DNA of 18,328 nt from Candidatus Mcinerneyibacterium aminivorans (GCA_008086245.1 VSIX01000038.1:1-18328); one strand, 5' to 3'; positions 7,682 to 15,994 are shown, numbered from the stretch's first letter. A program made the numbers and translations. Notes: generated by a model from the sequence alone, not told the origin.

Positions 7682-10243
7682 TTACTCTATATTTATTTCT
7701 TTTAAAAATTTTTCCAGAGGTATTTTTTTGATGGGTTCAACTTCAACACTTCCAACAAAAAAGCTTATAAAAGCAGCAAATATAGATTTAGTTCTGAATC
7801 CAAGCTCGGGATAAATATCTACATATCCATTGGATATAATTATGCTTATCTTTTTGGGTACAACCCCAAACTTATTTAGTTTTTTTCTAATTAAATTAAT
7901 CTGGGGATTCTTCTTATCCGGGTCCAGATTTATCAGCAAATCATTTAGAACATCCTTATCTATTTTAGTTATATCAAAAAACCCCTCCACATCATCTTTA
8001 CTACCTTTAATTTTGCTAACAAAAGATATTTCTGATTTATCCGGCGAATTGCGCTCACGGCTAAAATTTAAATTTATGCCGCTTAAACTCAAATTAATAT
8101 TCCTTTTTTCTGTATTAAATTCAAAATCAACACCTATTTGTCCCCCCATAAAATTGGAATAAATGTCTTCCAGATAAATATTTTTACCATTTACATGAAT
8201 AATTCCCTCAAGCTTATTCCCCGAATACATTCGATAATTAAAGTTTTCGATAAAGAAATTATTTTTATAAACATTATCCTCAGTTTTGTTTAAATTAACC
8301 GGGAGTTCGAGATTTATGTAATTAAAACTTGAATCCATTATTTTCACTTGTTGAACATTCATATTCATAACAGAATATTTAAACTCTGAATTATAAATTG
8401 TTTCCAATTTTCCATCCAGTGATTTTATTTCAATATTATCATAGCTGTAATTACAGTTTTCAAATTTACCCGAAAAATACAGATCGATATCCCTATTTTC
8501 TTTTATAAAATTTCCGTTTAGAGAAAATTCCCCGCTCATCTCATCTATATATTCCCCCGAATAAATTTTATTGATTTCGGACAGATTGAAGCTTGAACCT
8601 GATAAAGTTAGATTTACATCTGGATTAGCAATAGAGGTTATTGAACCATTCAGAACCATTGAAGTATTTTCTAAAAAAGAAGCAGTAAGCCCGTCTAAAT
8701 AAAAACTGCTGGAATAATAATTATAATAAATATCGCCCTTTAATTCAGTCGAGGGTATATATAATCTCATATTTTTCTCCCGATCCCTGTAATCTAAATC
8801 CTCAATCTTAAAGTCTGGCTGCAGTTTAATATCATCCAGCCCTTTCCCCTGAATATTTAATTTTCCATTAAATACAGCTATTACCGGGATATTGAAATTT
8901 TTTAAAAAATTAAGGTTTTCTATATCAAGAGTTAAATCATTACTTTGATTTTTGGATAGAAACCCTTTAGCTTTTATTATACCATCGAGGATGCTGCATT
9001 TGAAATTTTCTAATTTCATACTTTCAAACTGAATGTAATTGTTTAAAACTACTGTTGAATTCAGACTCATTTTTTCCAAAGATTCTTTTCTATCTTTATA
9101 ATTTAAAATTAATTCATCAAAATCCAGATTATTTTTAATGTTTATTTTATCATAACGGCCACTTAAATTTATTTTGCCCGTAAAATTTTCTAAATCTATC
9201 ATCTTTTTATAACTAAAATTTACATTATTAAAATTTATAAGTGCAGTATAATTTTTTTGATTTCCATTTCCAGTTACTATTATTTCTCCCTGAGCCTTTA
9301 CATTTTCAATTCTGTAGAAATTATCATTAATCGCTTCAAGCACATTCTTAATCTGAAATCTTAAAAGCATATTTTTAAAACTGATATGTTTTAATCTATC
9401 ATCAAACTCAGTTTTCAACGAGCTAATGCTTGCAAGTTTCTTATCTTTAAACTTAAGGTTGAGTTCGTTAAAAATGAAATATCTATCAAGCAAATCTCCT
9501 TTTATATCAAAATCCATACTATAACTATTCGATTTATTATTTAACTCTTTTAAATTAATATTATTAAGTATTGTAATTTTTTCTTTTTTCTTAGATATCT
9601 TTAAATCAATATCAGAAGTATAATTTTTATTAATATTAGATAGAAATAATTTTGAATCTTTTTCTGTGCTGAGGTATGCATTTATTTCACTACTGTAAAT
9701 ATTATTTTGAAGTAAAAATTTACCATTAATATCAAAATTTTTTAATATAATCTCATCCTGAAAATTTGCATTTATATTTTCCAGGCTAAAACGATTAATT
9801 ATAATGTCAAAAGGAAATTTTCTGCCAAGTATCCTTTCATAACTAACTTTATCACTTCCTTCAGCTGAAATATTATTTTTTCTATTTTTTTTAATAGATT
9901 TATTTTTTTTAAATTCATTTTTTTTTATTTTTACAGAAATCTCCTCCAGCCTGCACTCTTTAACAATTAGTTTTTGTTTTAAAAATGTATTCATGTTTAT
10001 ATCCAGATTTAGTTTTTTAATAGCAACTTCGATATCCCCTGAGGTATAATTTATAGAATTTGCAGTAAATTTAAAAAAAACCTTCATTTTTATTTTTTTC
10101 ACACTAATATTTTCATTATCATTTATATATTTGAGAGCTAACCCTGAATTCAAACTTATATATATAAAGAAGTAAAGCAAGAGGAAAAAGAAAAATATAA
10201 AAAGTATCGCTATAGAAAAAATTTTCAAAAACTTTTTTATCAT
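7682..10243 (-). CDS. YdbH/AsmA-like intermembrane bridge protein
   Basis: This 853-residue protein has a single N-terminal membrane anchor (about 8-28) with a short basic cytoplasmic start, then a long periplasmic region made almost entirely of alternating beta strands. That is the pattern of AsmA/TamB/YdbH proteins, which form lipid-conducting grooves between the membranes. A lysine/asparagine-rich low-complexity patch lies near 100-130. The C-terminal block LDPDKKNPQINLIRKKLN...ISIIISNGYVDIYPELGF, followed by a hydrophobic stretch and VEPIKKIPLEKFL, resembles the C-termini of YdbH-like proteins. Placement next to a DUF1318 lipoprotein supports YdbH type rather than AsmA proper. I chose the ATG at 10243: it is preceded by AAGTGAT, matching the GGTGAT part of the anti-SD complement, the same arrangement as the MFS gene at 14423. 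A GTG at 10252 would add three residues. It is the first gene of the operon. Confidence 0.8.
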   Translation of the reverse strand: MIKKFLKIFSIAILFIFFFFLLLYFFIYISLNSGLALKYINDNENISVKKIKMKVFFKFTANSINYTSGDIEVAIKKLNLDINMNTFLKQKLIVKECRLEEISVKIKKNEFKKNKSIKKNRKNNISAEGSDKVSYERILGRKFPFDIIINRFSLENINANFQDEIILKNFDINGKFLLQNNIYSSEINAYLSTEKDSKLFLSNINKNYTSDIDLKISKKKEKITILNNINLKELNNKSNSYSMDFDIKGDLLDRYFIFNELNLKFKDKKLASISSLKTEFDDRLKHISFKNMLLRFQIKNVLEAINDNFYRIENVKAQGEIIVTGNGNQKNYTALINFNNVNFSYKKMIDLENFTGKINLSGRYDKINIKNNLDFDELILNYKDRKESLEKMSLNSTVVLNNYIQFESMKLENFKCSILDGIIKAKGFLSKNQSNDLTLDIENLNFLKNFNIPVIAVFNGKLNIQGKGLDDIKLQPDFKIEDLDYRDREKNMRLYIPSTELKGDIYYNYYSSSFYLDGLTASFLENTSMVLNGSITSIANPDVNLTLSGSSFNLSEINKIYSGEYIDEMSGEFSLNGNFIKENRDIDLYFSGKFENCNYSYDNIEIKSLDGKLETIYNSEFKYSVMNMNVQQVKIMDSSFNYINLELPVNLNKTEDNVYKNNFFIENFNYRMYSGNKLEGIIHVNGKNIYLEDIYSNFMGGQIGVDFEFNTEKRNINLSLSGINLNFSRERNSPDKSEISFVSKIKGSKDDVEGFFDITKIDKDVLNDLLINLDPDKKNPQINLIRKKLNKFGVVPKKISIIISNGYVDIYPELGFRTKSIFAAFISFFVGSVEVEPIKKIPLEKFLKEINIE

Positions 10244-10259
10244 AAAAATCACTTTTTTA

Positions 10260-10287
10260 AATATAGCATAACAAAAAAGTAATACAA
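10260..10287 (-). promoter_or_regulatory. Promoter of the YdbH-like/DUF1318/CHAT operon
   Basis: On the minus strand, TTGTAT (10282-10287) is followed after 16 bases by TATATT (10260-10265), preceded by TG at the extended -10 position (TGCTATATT). This would start transcription about 10 bases upstream of the ATG at 10243, giving a very short leader that still includes the AAGTGAT SD. Prediction from motif match only. Confidence 0.5.
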
Positions 10288-10355
10288 TTTCATTCCAGTC
10301 ATTTACTTTTTTATAATTGCTATTATATAAATATTAAAAATCTCGGCTTTTATTG

Positions 10356-10384
10356 TTGTCTGGTAATCTATTTTTATTTATAAT
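10356..10384 (+). promoter_or_regulatory. Promoter of first APC-EIIA gene, predicting a leaderless mRNA
   Basis: TTGTCT (10356-10361), a 17-base spacer and a perfect TATAAT (10379-10384). The expected start, about 7 bases past the -10, falls at about 10391, and the ATG is at 10394. No SD is present and an in-frame TAA at 10385-10387 excludes an earlier start codon. A second weaker promoter upstream (TTTACT at 10302-10307, TATAAA at 10326-10331, spacer 18) would give a leadered transcript, still without an SD. Confidence 0.55.
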
Positions 10385-10393
10385 TAAAATAAT

Positions 10394-12262
10394 ATGGATA
10401 AAAATAAAATACTTGATAAAAGCATTACATTTTTAAATGCATTTAGTATAGCTGCGGGAGCAATGATTAGTTCCGGTCTGTTTGTTTTACCTGCAGTAGT
10501 ATACCGTCAAACCGGCCCCTCCATTATCCTGGTTTATCTGGTAGCGGGTATTTTAATGCTTCCCACCATGATGTCCCAATCCGAACTTGCAACTGCAATG
10601 CCAAAAGCCGGAGGGGCCTACTTCTATATAATGAGAATCCTGGGACCGCAGGCTGGTTTTATTGCAGGTGTGGCAAACTGGTTTTCCATTGCAATGAAAA
10701 GCGCTTTTGCACTTGTAGGTATTGGAACATTTCTTACATTAATAAACCCTGATACTACAGAATTTCACATAAGGCTTTTAGCTGCGGGAGCAGCTGTGAT
10801 TTTTACATTAATAAATCTCTTTAGTACAAAACATTCAAGTAAACTGCAGACATTTCTCTTAATATTCTTACTTATTATATTATCACTTTTTATTATTGGA
10901 GGCTATCCGGAAATTAAAGGTGAATATTTCAGCAATTTCTTCACAAAAGACATAAATGCCTTTTTTGCAGCTGTAGGTGCCGTTTTTATCTCCTTTGGTG
11001 GATTGACCAAAATTGCCAGCATGTCCGAAGAAATAAAAGATTCTGCTAAAAACGTACCCAAAGCAATGTTTTTCGCATTTTTTATAATGATTATCTTTTA
11101 CCTTCTGGTAATCACAGTTGTTGTAGGGTTACTTCCCCATGATCAGCTGGTCAATACCCTAACTCCGATATCAACCGCTGCGAAATCATTTGCCGGAAAT
11201 ATTGGTGTTATAATTACATCAATTGCAGCAATGCTTGCCTTTGTAACAACGGCCAATGCGGGGATTATGTCGGCATCCAGAGCTCCCCTTGCAATGAGTA
11301 GAGATGGATTAATCCCCGAATTTTTTTCAAAAATATCTTCAGGGCAAAAAACTCCCTATATATCAATTTTATTTACAGGTTTTTTCATGACAGCTGTGAT
11401 TCTGGGTTTAAGAATAGAATCCCTGGTTAAAGTTGCATCAGCCTTTATGCTTATACTATTCATTATGGATAACCTATCATTAATAATTATTCGAAATATT
11501 AATTTAAGAAATTACAAGCCCACATTTAAGGCACCGCTTGCTCCCTACCTTCAAATTACTGCCATTATCTTTTATCTGCTTCTTTTAAATGAAATGGGAC
11601 ATAAAATAATGTTTATGGCTCTAATATTCATAATATTAAGCCTTTTATGGTATTATTTCTATGCAAGAAAAAAAACATTTACCCAGTCCGCTCTTATAAT
11701 GCTGGTAGATAAGATAATGGATAAAAAACTTACCGAAGAATCGGGTCATAAAAACATTGAAGAGGAATTATTTGAAATACTCCAGCAAAGGAATGAAATT
11801 GAAGAAGATTTTTTTGATAAAAGCCTAAAAAACGGAATGGCTTTTGACATAGATAAAAAAATGGAAAAAGATGAATTTTTTAAATTTCTATCCTCCCAGA
11901 TGGAGAAAAAAATTCCTATGAATAAAGATGAAATATACAAGCAGCTCTGCGAAAGAGAAAAACTATCCACAACCAATATCTCAGAAGGCCTTGCTATCCC
12001 CCATATGATAATACCTGGTAAGGATATCTTTGAACTGGCAATCATAAGAGCAAAAAAAGGAATCAACTGGCATGAGGATTCAGAACCGGTAAAGGCCGTA
12101 TTTGTTCTTCTCGGCTCCATCGATAATCGTGAATTACATTTAAAGTCTCTCATGGCAGTAGCCCAGCTGGTACAGAATAACGATTTTTTTGATAAGTGGT
12201 TGGATGCACAGGATGAAAAAGATCTTAAATCAACTATTCTTTTAATGCCTAGAAATCGATAA
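10394..12262 (+). CDS. APC-family permease fused to a PTS EIIA type-2 domain (copy 1)
   Basis: This is a 622-residue protein in the inner membrane. Residues about 12-425 contain 12 hydrophobic segments. TM1 has GAMISSGLFVLP, the position of the APC substrate-binding glycine motif, and segment 6 has the FGGLTKIASMSEEIKDSAKNVPKA block typical of APC amino-acid permeases. An acidic helical linker follows (about 425-485). The C-terminal domain (about 485-620) matches PTS EIIA type 2 (fructose/mannitol/Ntr), with EREKLSTTNISEGLAIPH and a later HLKSLMAVAQL block. His537 is the expected phosphorylated histidine. The permease likely carries an amino acid or related solute, with activity tied to PTS phosphorylation; the exact substrate is not visible. 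A near-duplicate follows 99 bases downstream with its own promoter. It has no SD. Confidence 0.88.
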   Translation: MDKNKILDKSITFLNAFSIAAGAMISSGLFVLPAVVYRQTGPSIILVYLVAGILMLPTMMSQSELATAMPKAGGAYFYIMRILGPQAGFIAGVANWFSIAMKSAFALVGIGTFLTLINPDTTEFHIRLLAAGAAVIFTLINLFSTKHSSKLQTFLLIFLLIILSLFIIGGYPEIKGEYFSNFFTKDINAFFAAVGAVFISFGGLTKIASMSEEIKDSAKNVPKAMFFAFFIMIIFYLLVITVVVGLLPHDQLVNTLTPISTAAKSFAGNIGVIITSIAAMLAFVTTANAGIMSASRAPLAMSRDGLIPEFFSKISSGQKTPYISILFTGFFMTAVILGLRIESLVKVASAFMLILFIMDNLSLIIIRNINLRNYKPTFKAPLAPYLQITAIIFYLLLLNEMGHKIMFMALIFIILSLLWYYFYARKKTFTQSALIMLVDKIMDKKLTEESGHKNIEEELFEILQQRNEIEEDFFDKSLKNGMAFDIDKKMEKDEFFKFLSSQMEKKIPMNKDEIYKQLCEREKLSTTNISEGLAIPHMIIPGKDIFELAIIRAKKGINWHEDSEPVKAVFVLLGSIDNRELHLKSLMAVAQLVQNNDFFDKWLDAQDEKDLKSTILLMPRNR

Positions 12263-12269
12263 TATTTTC

Positions 12270-12304
12270 AATTGTTTCTTTAGGTATTAACCACTTTAAC
12301 AATT
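12270..12304 (+). terminator. Weak hairpin after first APC-EIIA gene
   Basis: AATTGTT (12270-12276) and AACAATT (12298-12304) are fully complementary, with a small inner GGT/ACC pairing in the loop. The sequence after it is T-rich but begins TTAAG. The stem is AT-only and weak, so termination is uncertain; it sits 8 bases past the stop, where a terminator would be expected. Confidence 0.3.
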
Positions 12305-12325
12305 TTAAGATAATACTCTTTTTGC

Positions 12326-12353
12326 TTGTAAATTTCTTTTAATATTTTATAAT
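12326..12353 (+). promoter_or_regulatory. Promoter of second APC-EIIA gene, predicting a leaderless mRNA
   Basis: TTGTAA (12326-12331), a 16-base spacer and a perfect TATAAT (12348-12353). Transcription should start near 12360, only two bases before the ATG at 12362. No SD precedes the ATG, and an in-frame TAA at 12353-12355 rules out an upstream start. The geometry matches that of the first copy. Confidence 0.55.
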
Positions 12354-12361
12354 AAATTCGT

Positions 12362-14230
12362 ATGGAAAAAAACAATTTACATAAAAGCGTTACTTTTATA
12401 AGTGCATTCAGTATTGCAGCCGGTGCAATGATTAGCTCAGGTTTATTTGTTTTACCAGGTATTGTTTATGATAAAGCCGGGCCTGCAATGATTCTTGCTT
12501 ACTTTATTGCGGGGCTTTTAATGCTCCCTACTATGATGGTCCAATCAGAACTGGCCACTGCAATGCCCAAAGCCGGCGGTGCTTATTTTTATATAATGAG
12601 AATACTCGGGCCTAAAGCGGGATTTATCGCAGGAGTAGCAAACTGGTTTTCAATAGCCATGAAAAGCGCTTTTGCCCTGGTAGGAATAGGCACATTTTTA
12701 ACATTGCTCAATCCCGATATCCCCGAGTTTCAAATTAGACTACTTGCTGCAGGAGCTGCTGTTTTTTTCACATTAATAAATCTCTTCAGTACAAAACATT
12801 CAAGTAATTTACAGACAATCCTTTTAATTTCTCTACTTGTTATTTTAACACTTTTTATACTGGGAGGATATCCGCAGATAAAAGGCGATCACTTTAGCAA
12901 CTTTTTTAGCAAAGACATGAATTCCTTTTTTGGTGCTATTGGAATGGTATTTATCTCATATGGAGGACTTACAAAAATAGCCAGCATGTCCGAAGAAATA
13001 AAGGATTCTGCTAAAAATGTACCAAAAGCAATGTTTTTTGCCTTTTTTATTATGAATATTTTTTATTTGCTTGTAATTACCGTTGTAGTTGGTCTGTTAC
13101 CGCATTCAGTACTTACCAAAACACTAACCCCGGTTTCAACTGCCGCACATAGCTTCGCAGGAAATATAGGTCTGATCGTTACTTCAATAGCAGCAATGCT
13201 TGCATTTATTACCACGGCCAATGCCGGTATCATGTCAGCATCAAGAACCCCTCTTGCAATGAGCAGGGATGGATTAATTCCCGATTTCTTTTCTCGAATT
13301 TCCCCGAAAAACAAAACTCCTTATACAGCTATTTTATTCACAGGTATTTTTATGGTGGTTGTTATACTGGCATTAAAAATTGAGTCTCTTGTTAAAGTTG
13401 CTTCTGCTTTTATACTAATATTATTTATAATGAATAATTTATCTTTAATTATTATACGAAAAATAGATTTAAGAAATTACAAACCCTCCTTTAGAGCTCC
13501 ACTTGTTCCCTATATTCAAATTTTTGCAATTATCGTTTACACGGCACTTTTATATGAAATGGGATTTAAAATAATGCTTATGGCAGTAATATTTATTATC
13601 TTAAGTTTAATATGGTATTATTATTATGCAAGAAACAAAGATTTCACCCAATCTGCCCTCATCATGCTGGTGGAAAAAATTATGGATGAAAAACTGGAAA
13701 AAGAAGCGGGACATAAAAATATTGAAGAAGAACTATTTGAAATTTTGCAGCACAGGGATGAAATCAACGAAGATTTTTTTGATAAAAGAATCGAAGAAGG
13801 AATGGCATTTGATATAGATAAAAAGATGAATAAAAATGAATTCTTTGATTTTATTTCGGAAAAAATAGAAAAGAAAACCTCCCTGGATAAAAAAGAAATT
13901 TATGAAAAATTATGTGAAAGAGAAAAACTTTCTTCTACAAATATTTCTGACGGGCTGGCTATACCTCATATAATACTTCCGGGTAAAGATATATTTGAAA
14001 TTGCCATAGTTAGGGTAAAGAAAGGAATCCAGTGGCATGACTCGGGAGAACCAGTCAAAGCAGTATTTGTTCTCATGGGTTCTATGGATAATCGGGAGCT
14101 TCATTTAAAATCGTTGATGGCAGTCGCTCAGCTCGTTCAAAACGAAGAATTTTTTGAAAAATGGATGGATGCCCATGATGAAAAAGACCTTAAATCTACA
14201 ATTCGTTTAATGCCAAGAAGCAGAAAATAA
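12362..14230 (+). CDS. APC-family permease fused to a PTS EIIA type-2 domain (copy 2)
   Basis: Also 622 residues, co-linear with copy 1 along its full length and very similar (roughly three quarters or more identical by eye). It has the same 12 hydrophobic segments, the same GAMISSGLFVLP in TM1, the same GGLTKIASMSEEIKDSAKN block and the same acidic linker. The EIIA domain keeps its active site at His536 in GLAIPH. Differences concentrate in loops, in TM5, in the segment 9-11 region and in the linker, and many synonymous sites differ, so the duplication is not recent. Both copies look intact, suggesting two permeases with related but distinct substrates or conditions. The start is fixed by the stop codon just upstream; there is no SD. 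The gene has its own TATAAT promoter, so the pair need not be one operon. Confidence 0.88.
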   Translation: MEKNNLHKSVTFISAFSIAAGAMISSGLFVLPGIVYDKAGPAMILAYFIAGLLMLPTMMVQSELATAMPKAGGAYFYIMRILGPKAGFIAGVANWFSIAMKSAFALVGIGTFLTLLNPDIPEFQIRLLAAGAAVFFTLINLFSTKHSSNLQTILLISLLVILTLFILGGYPQIKGDHFSNFFSKDMNSFFGAIGMVFISYGGLTKIASMSEEIKDSAKNVPKAMFFAFFIMNIFYLLVITVVVGLLPHSVLTKTLTPVSTAAHSFAGNIGLIVTSIAAMLAFITTANAGIMSASRTPLAMSRDGLIPDFFSRISPKNKTPYTAILFTGIFMVVVILALKIESLVKVASAFILILFIMNNLSLIIIRKIDLRNYKPSFRAPLVPYIQIFAIIVYTALLYEMGFKIMLMAVIFIILSLIWYYYYARNKDFTQSALIMLVEKIMDEKLEKEAGHKNIEEELFEILQHRDEINEDFFDKRIEEGMAFDIDKKMNKNEFFDFISEKIEKKTSLDKKEIYEKLCEREKLSSTNISDGLAIPHIILPGKDIFEIAIVRVKKGIQWHDSGEPVKAVFVLMGSMDNRELHLKSLMAVAQLVQNEEFFEKWMDAHDEKDLKSTIRLMPRSRK

Positions 14231-14373
14231 TATTATCAATTTAAGTGTGCCCTGCAAAAACACCTGCCGGTAATTTATAGAGCTAAATCAAGAGCCAAAA
14301 TTTTTTTATCATAATATTTCAATAATTTTCTTTATCCAATTCTTTTAATTCAACATATGTTTTAAATATTTCC

Positions 14374-14402
14374 TTGACTCTATAAATATTTTATTATATT
14401 AT
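14374..14402 (+). promoter_or_regulatory. Promoter of the MFS gene with an overlapping dyad
   Basis: TTGACT (14374-14379), a 17-base spacer and TATTAT (14397-14402), a near-consensus housekeeping-type promoter. The predicted start is about 14409. A perfect 5-bp dyad TTCGC-TTA-GCGAA (14402-14414) spans the last base of the -10 and the start point, where a repressor operator would act. Confidence 0.6.
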
Positions 14403-14422
14403 TCGCTTAGCGAAGTGATTTT

Positions 14423-15691
14423 ATGTTAGACTATTTAGAAAAAATAAAAATGATATCCAAAAATGCAAAACTTTTCCTTATAGGTGGAATTTTCAATGGA
14501 ATCGGAATGTCCGTATTCCGGTTATTGTTTAATCTCTATCTTAAAGAGGCAGGTTTTGGAGAAGGCAATATTGGAACCATTCTTTCAGCACGTTCTCTGG
14601 GAGCTGCTTTAATAGCTATTCCTATTGCAATTCTATTAAGAAGAGTTCATGCAAAATATATACTTATTTCAGCTACATTTCTTGCTTCTATATTTTATGG
14701 TTTTCAAATTTATTTTGATGAACTTTATTTAATCGTTATTTTTGCTTTTTTCGCTCACATGTTTTTTATGACATACAGACTTGTATCAGCTCCCTTTTTT
14801 ATGAGAAACAGCACTAAAAAAGAACGGATTTATATATTTAGCATACATTCTGCGGTTTTTGTAGTTTCAATGTTTATTGGAAATTTAGTTGGAGGAAACC
14901 TCCCTCATTTATTTTTAAATACAGGTTTGACAGATGAATTAGTTGTTGCATATAAAATTACATTATATATTTCCATAGGATTTACTATAGGATCTATACT
15001 TCCATATTTAAAAATAACAGAAAAACCCCTCCCGAAAATTGAAAATAAATTATTTAATGAAATGAAAAAATACAACTGGAAAAGAATTATAAAACTTATA
15101 ATTCCAAGATTCCTTGTGGGAATGGGAGCCGGATTTATTATTCCCTTCATGAATCTTTATTTTAGAAATGAATTTAATCTGGGTTCCGACCGAATAGGAT
15201 TGTTCTTTTCAATTTTAAGAATATTTATGTTCATAGGCATGATGAGCGCCCCATTAATTTCCCAAAAAATTGGCATGATAAAAGGTATTGTTTTAACCCA
15301 GCTGCTTTCACTTCCCTTTATGCTGACGATGGCGTTGACAAATCATTTAACCCTGGCTGTCGGAGCATTTTTCTTAAGAACGACTCTAATGAACATGAAT
15401 CAACCCATGAATCGAAATTTCACTATGGAAATAATGGAAAAAGATGAACAGCCGATGACGCATTCCTTAACTATGGTGGCCTGGAATCTATCATGGATGG
15501 TAAGTGCATTCCTGGGAGGAAGAATTATTGAACAGTATGGTTTTAAGTATTCCTTTTTCGCAACTATAATCCTCTATCTTCTCTCATCAACAACTTATTA
15601 CTTACTATTCAGAAAATTCAGCCACATTGGTAAAGGCGAAGATGAAAAAAAATTAGAACAGGAATTAGAAAAAGAAGAAATTACTTCATAA
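14423..15691 (+). CDS. Major facilitator superfamily transporter, substrate unknown
   Basis: This 422-residue protein has about 12 hydrophobic segments arranged as two six-helix halves, with a polar central stretch (about 200-215, KITEKPLPKIENKLFNEMKK) and a charged cytoplasmic C-terminal tail. The first half shows the MFS layout: NGIGMSVFRLLFNLYLKEAGFGEGNIGTI across TM1 and its loop, and a basic turn after TM2 (LRRVHAKYI), a degenerate motif A. The second half repeats it with FNLGSDRIGLFFSILRI. The start is ATG 14423, preceded by AAGTGAT at 14413-14419, which can pair with the GGTGAT-complementary end of 16S rRNA. The promoter is directly upstream, so the gene is expressed separately from the APC pair. 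I cannot assign a substrate. Confidence 0.85.
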   Translation: MLDYLEKIKMISKNAKLFLIGGIFNGIGMSVFRLLFNLYLKEAGFGEGNIGTILSARSLGAALIAIPIAILLRRVHAKYILISATFLASIFYGFQIYFDELYLIVIFAFFAHMFFMTYRLVSAPFFMRNSTKKERIYIFSIHSAVFVVSMFIGNLVGGNLPHLFLNTGLTDELVVAYKITLYISIGFTIGSILPYLKITEKPLPKIENKLFNEMKKYNWKRIIKLIIPRFLVGMGAGFIIPFMNLYFRNEFNLGSDRIGLFFSILRIFMFIGMMSAPLISQKIGMIKGIVLTQLLSLPFMLTMALTNHLTLAVGAFFLRTTLMNMNQPMNRNFTMEIMEKDEQPMTHSLTMVAWNLSWMVSAFLGGRIIEQYGFKYSFFATIILYLLSSTTYYLLFRKFSHIGKGEDEKKLEQELEKEEITS

Positions 15692-15730
15692 AAAATGCAT
15701 TTTCAAAATCAATTCTAATAGATACAAACT

Positions 15731-15769
15731 AAAAAGACAAAAACCCCGGGAAAGATTAAATCCCGGAGT
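15731..15769 (-). terminator. Rho-independent terminator of the right-hand operon
   Basis: Read on the minus strand, ACTCCGGGA (15761-15769) pairs with TCCCGGGGT (15743-15751) as a 9-bp, GC-rich stem with one G-T wobble and a 9-base loop. TTTTGTCTTTTT follows (15742 down to 15731). This is the strongest terminator in the window. It lies about 225 bases past the last minus-strand stop codon (15995), so either the operon has a long 3' UTR or a separate small transcript ends here. On the plus strand there is no T-tract, so it would not terminate the MFS gene efficiently. Confidence 0.8.
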
Positions 15770-15994
15770 CCTGCAGGGTTGTTATCTATATTTAGATTAC
15801 TTAACCTCATGTGATTATTTGTCAAAATAACCAAAAAAATTTATCCCGAGTGATGGCTTTAATACATCTATTTCATGATTCGTTTAGTTAAACATTGAAA
15901 TTAAATTTATTGTTAGTAAATTAAGTTTTTTAATAATATTTTAAATGTCATAAAATATTTTCAGTATGTCCTTCCCTAAAAATAATTTTTAAAA
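15770..15994. other. Gene-free stretch with possible RNA secondary structure
   Basis: Together with the terminator this lies in a 303-base gap between the convergent MFS gene and the minus-strand operon. I see no credible coding region on either strand. On the minus strand the end nearest the terminator holds a GGTTATT/AATAATC hairpin (15813-15832), an ATCTA/TAGAT hairpin enclosed by GGTT/AACC, and the CCTGCAGG palindrome, all directly upstream of the terminator stem. The rest (about 15840-15994) is plain AT-rich sequence. Confidence 0.4.

Noticed and set aside
7830-8162. 110-aa plus-strand open frame with hydrophobic stretches
   Set aside because: It is antisense to the conserved C-terminal part of the YdbH-like gene; the apparent hydrophobicity comes from the complement of Lys/Asn-rich codons.
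10250-10252. GTG at 10252 as start of the YdbH-like protein
   Set aside because: The ATG at 10243 has the AAGTGAT element at suitable distance, the same as in the MFS gene; the GTG has no SD and is itself part of that element.
11746-12153. 135-aa minus-strand open frame
   Set aside because: It lies antisense to the conserved linker and EIIA domain of the first permease; its composition reflects the reverse strand of that domain.
10394-14230. Long tandem duplication as a sign of a mobile element or assembly error
   Set aside because: The two copies differ at many synonymous and non-synonymous sites, have different intergenic sequences and no flanking inverted repeats or transposase, so this is an old gene duplication.
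14231-14373. Possible terminator after the second permease (AAAATTTTTTT near 14300)
   Set aside because: There is a T-run but I could not find a convincing stem directly before it.
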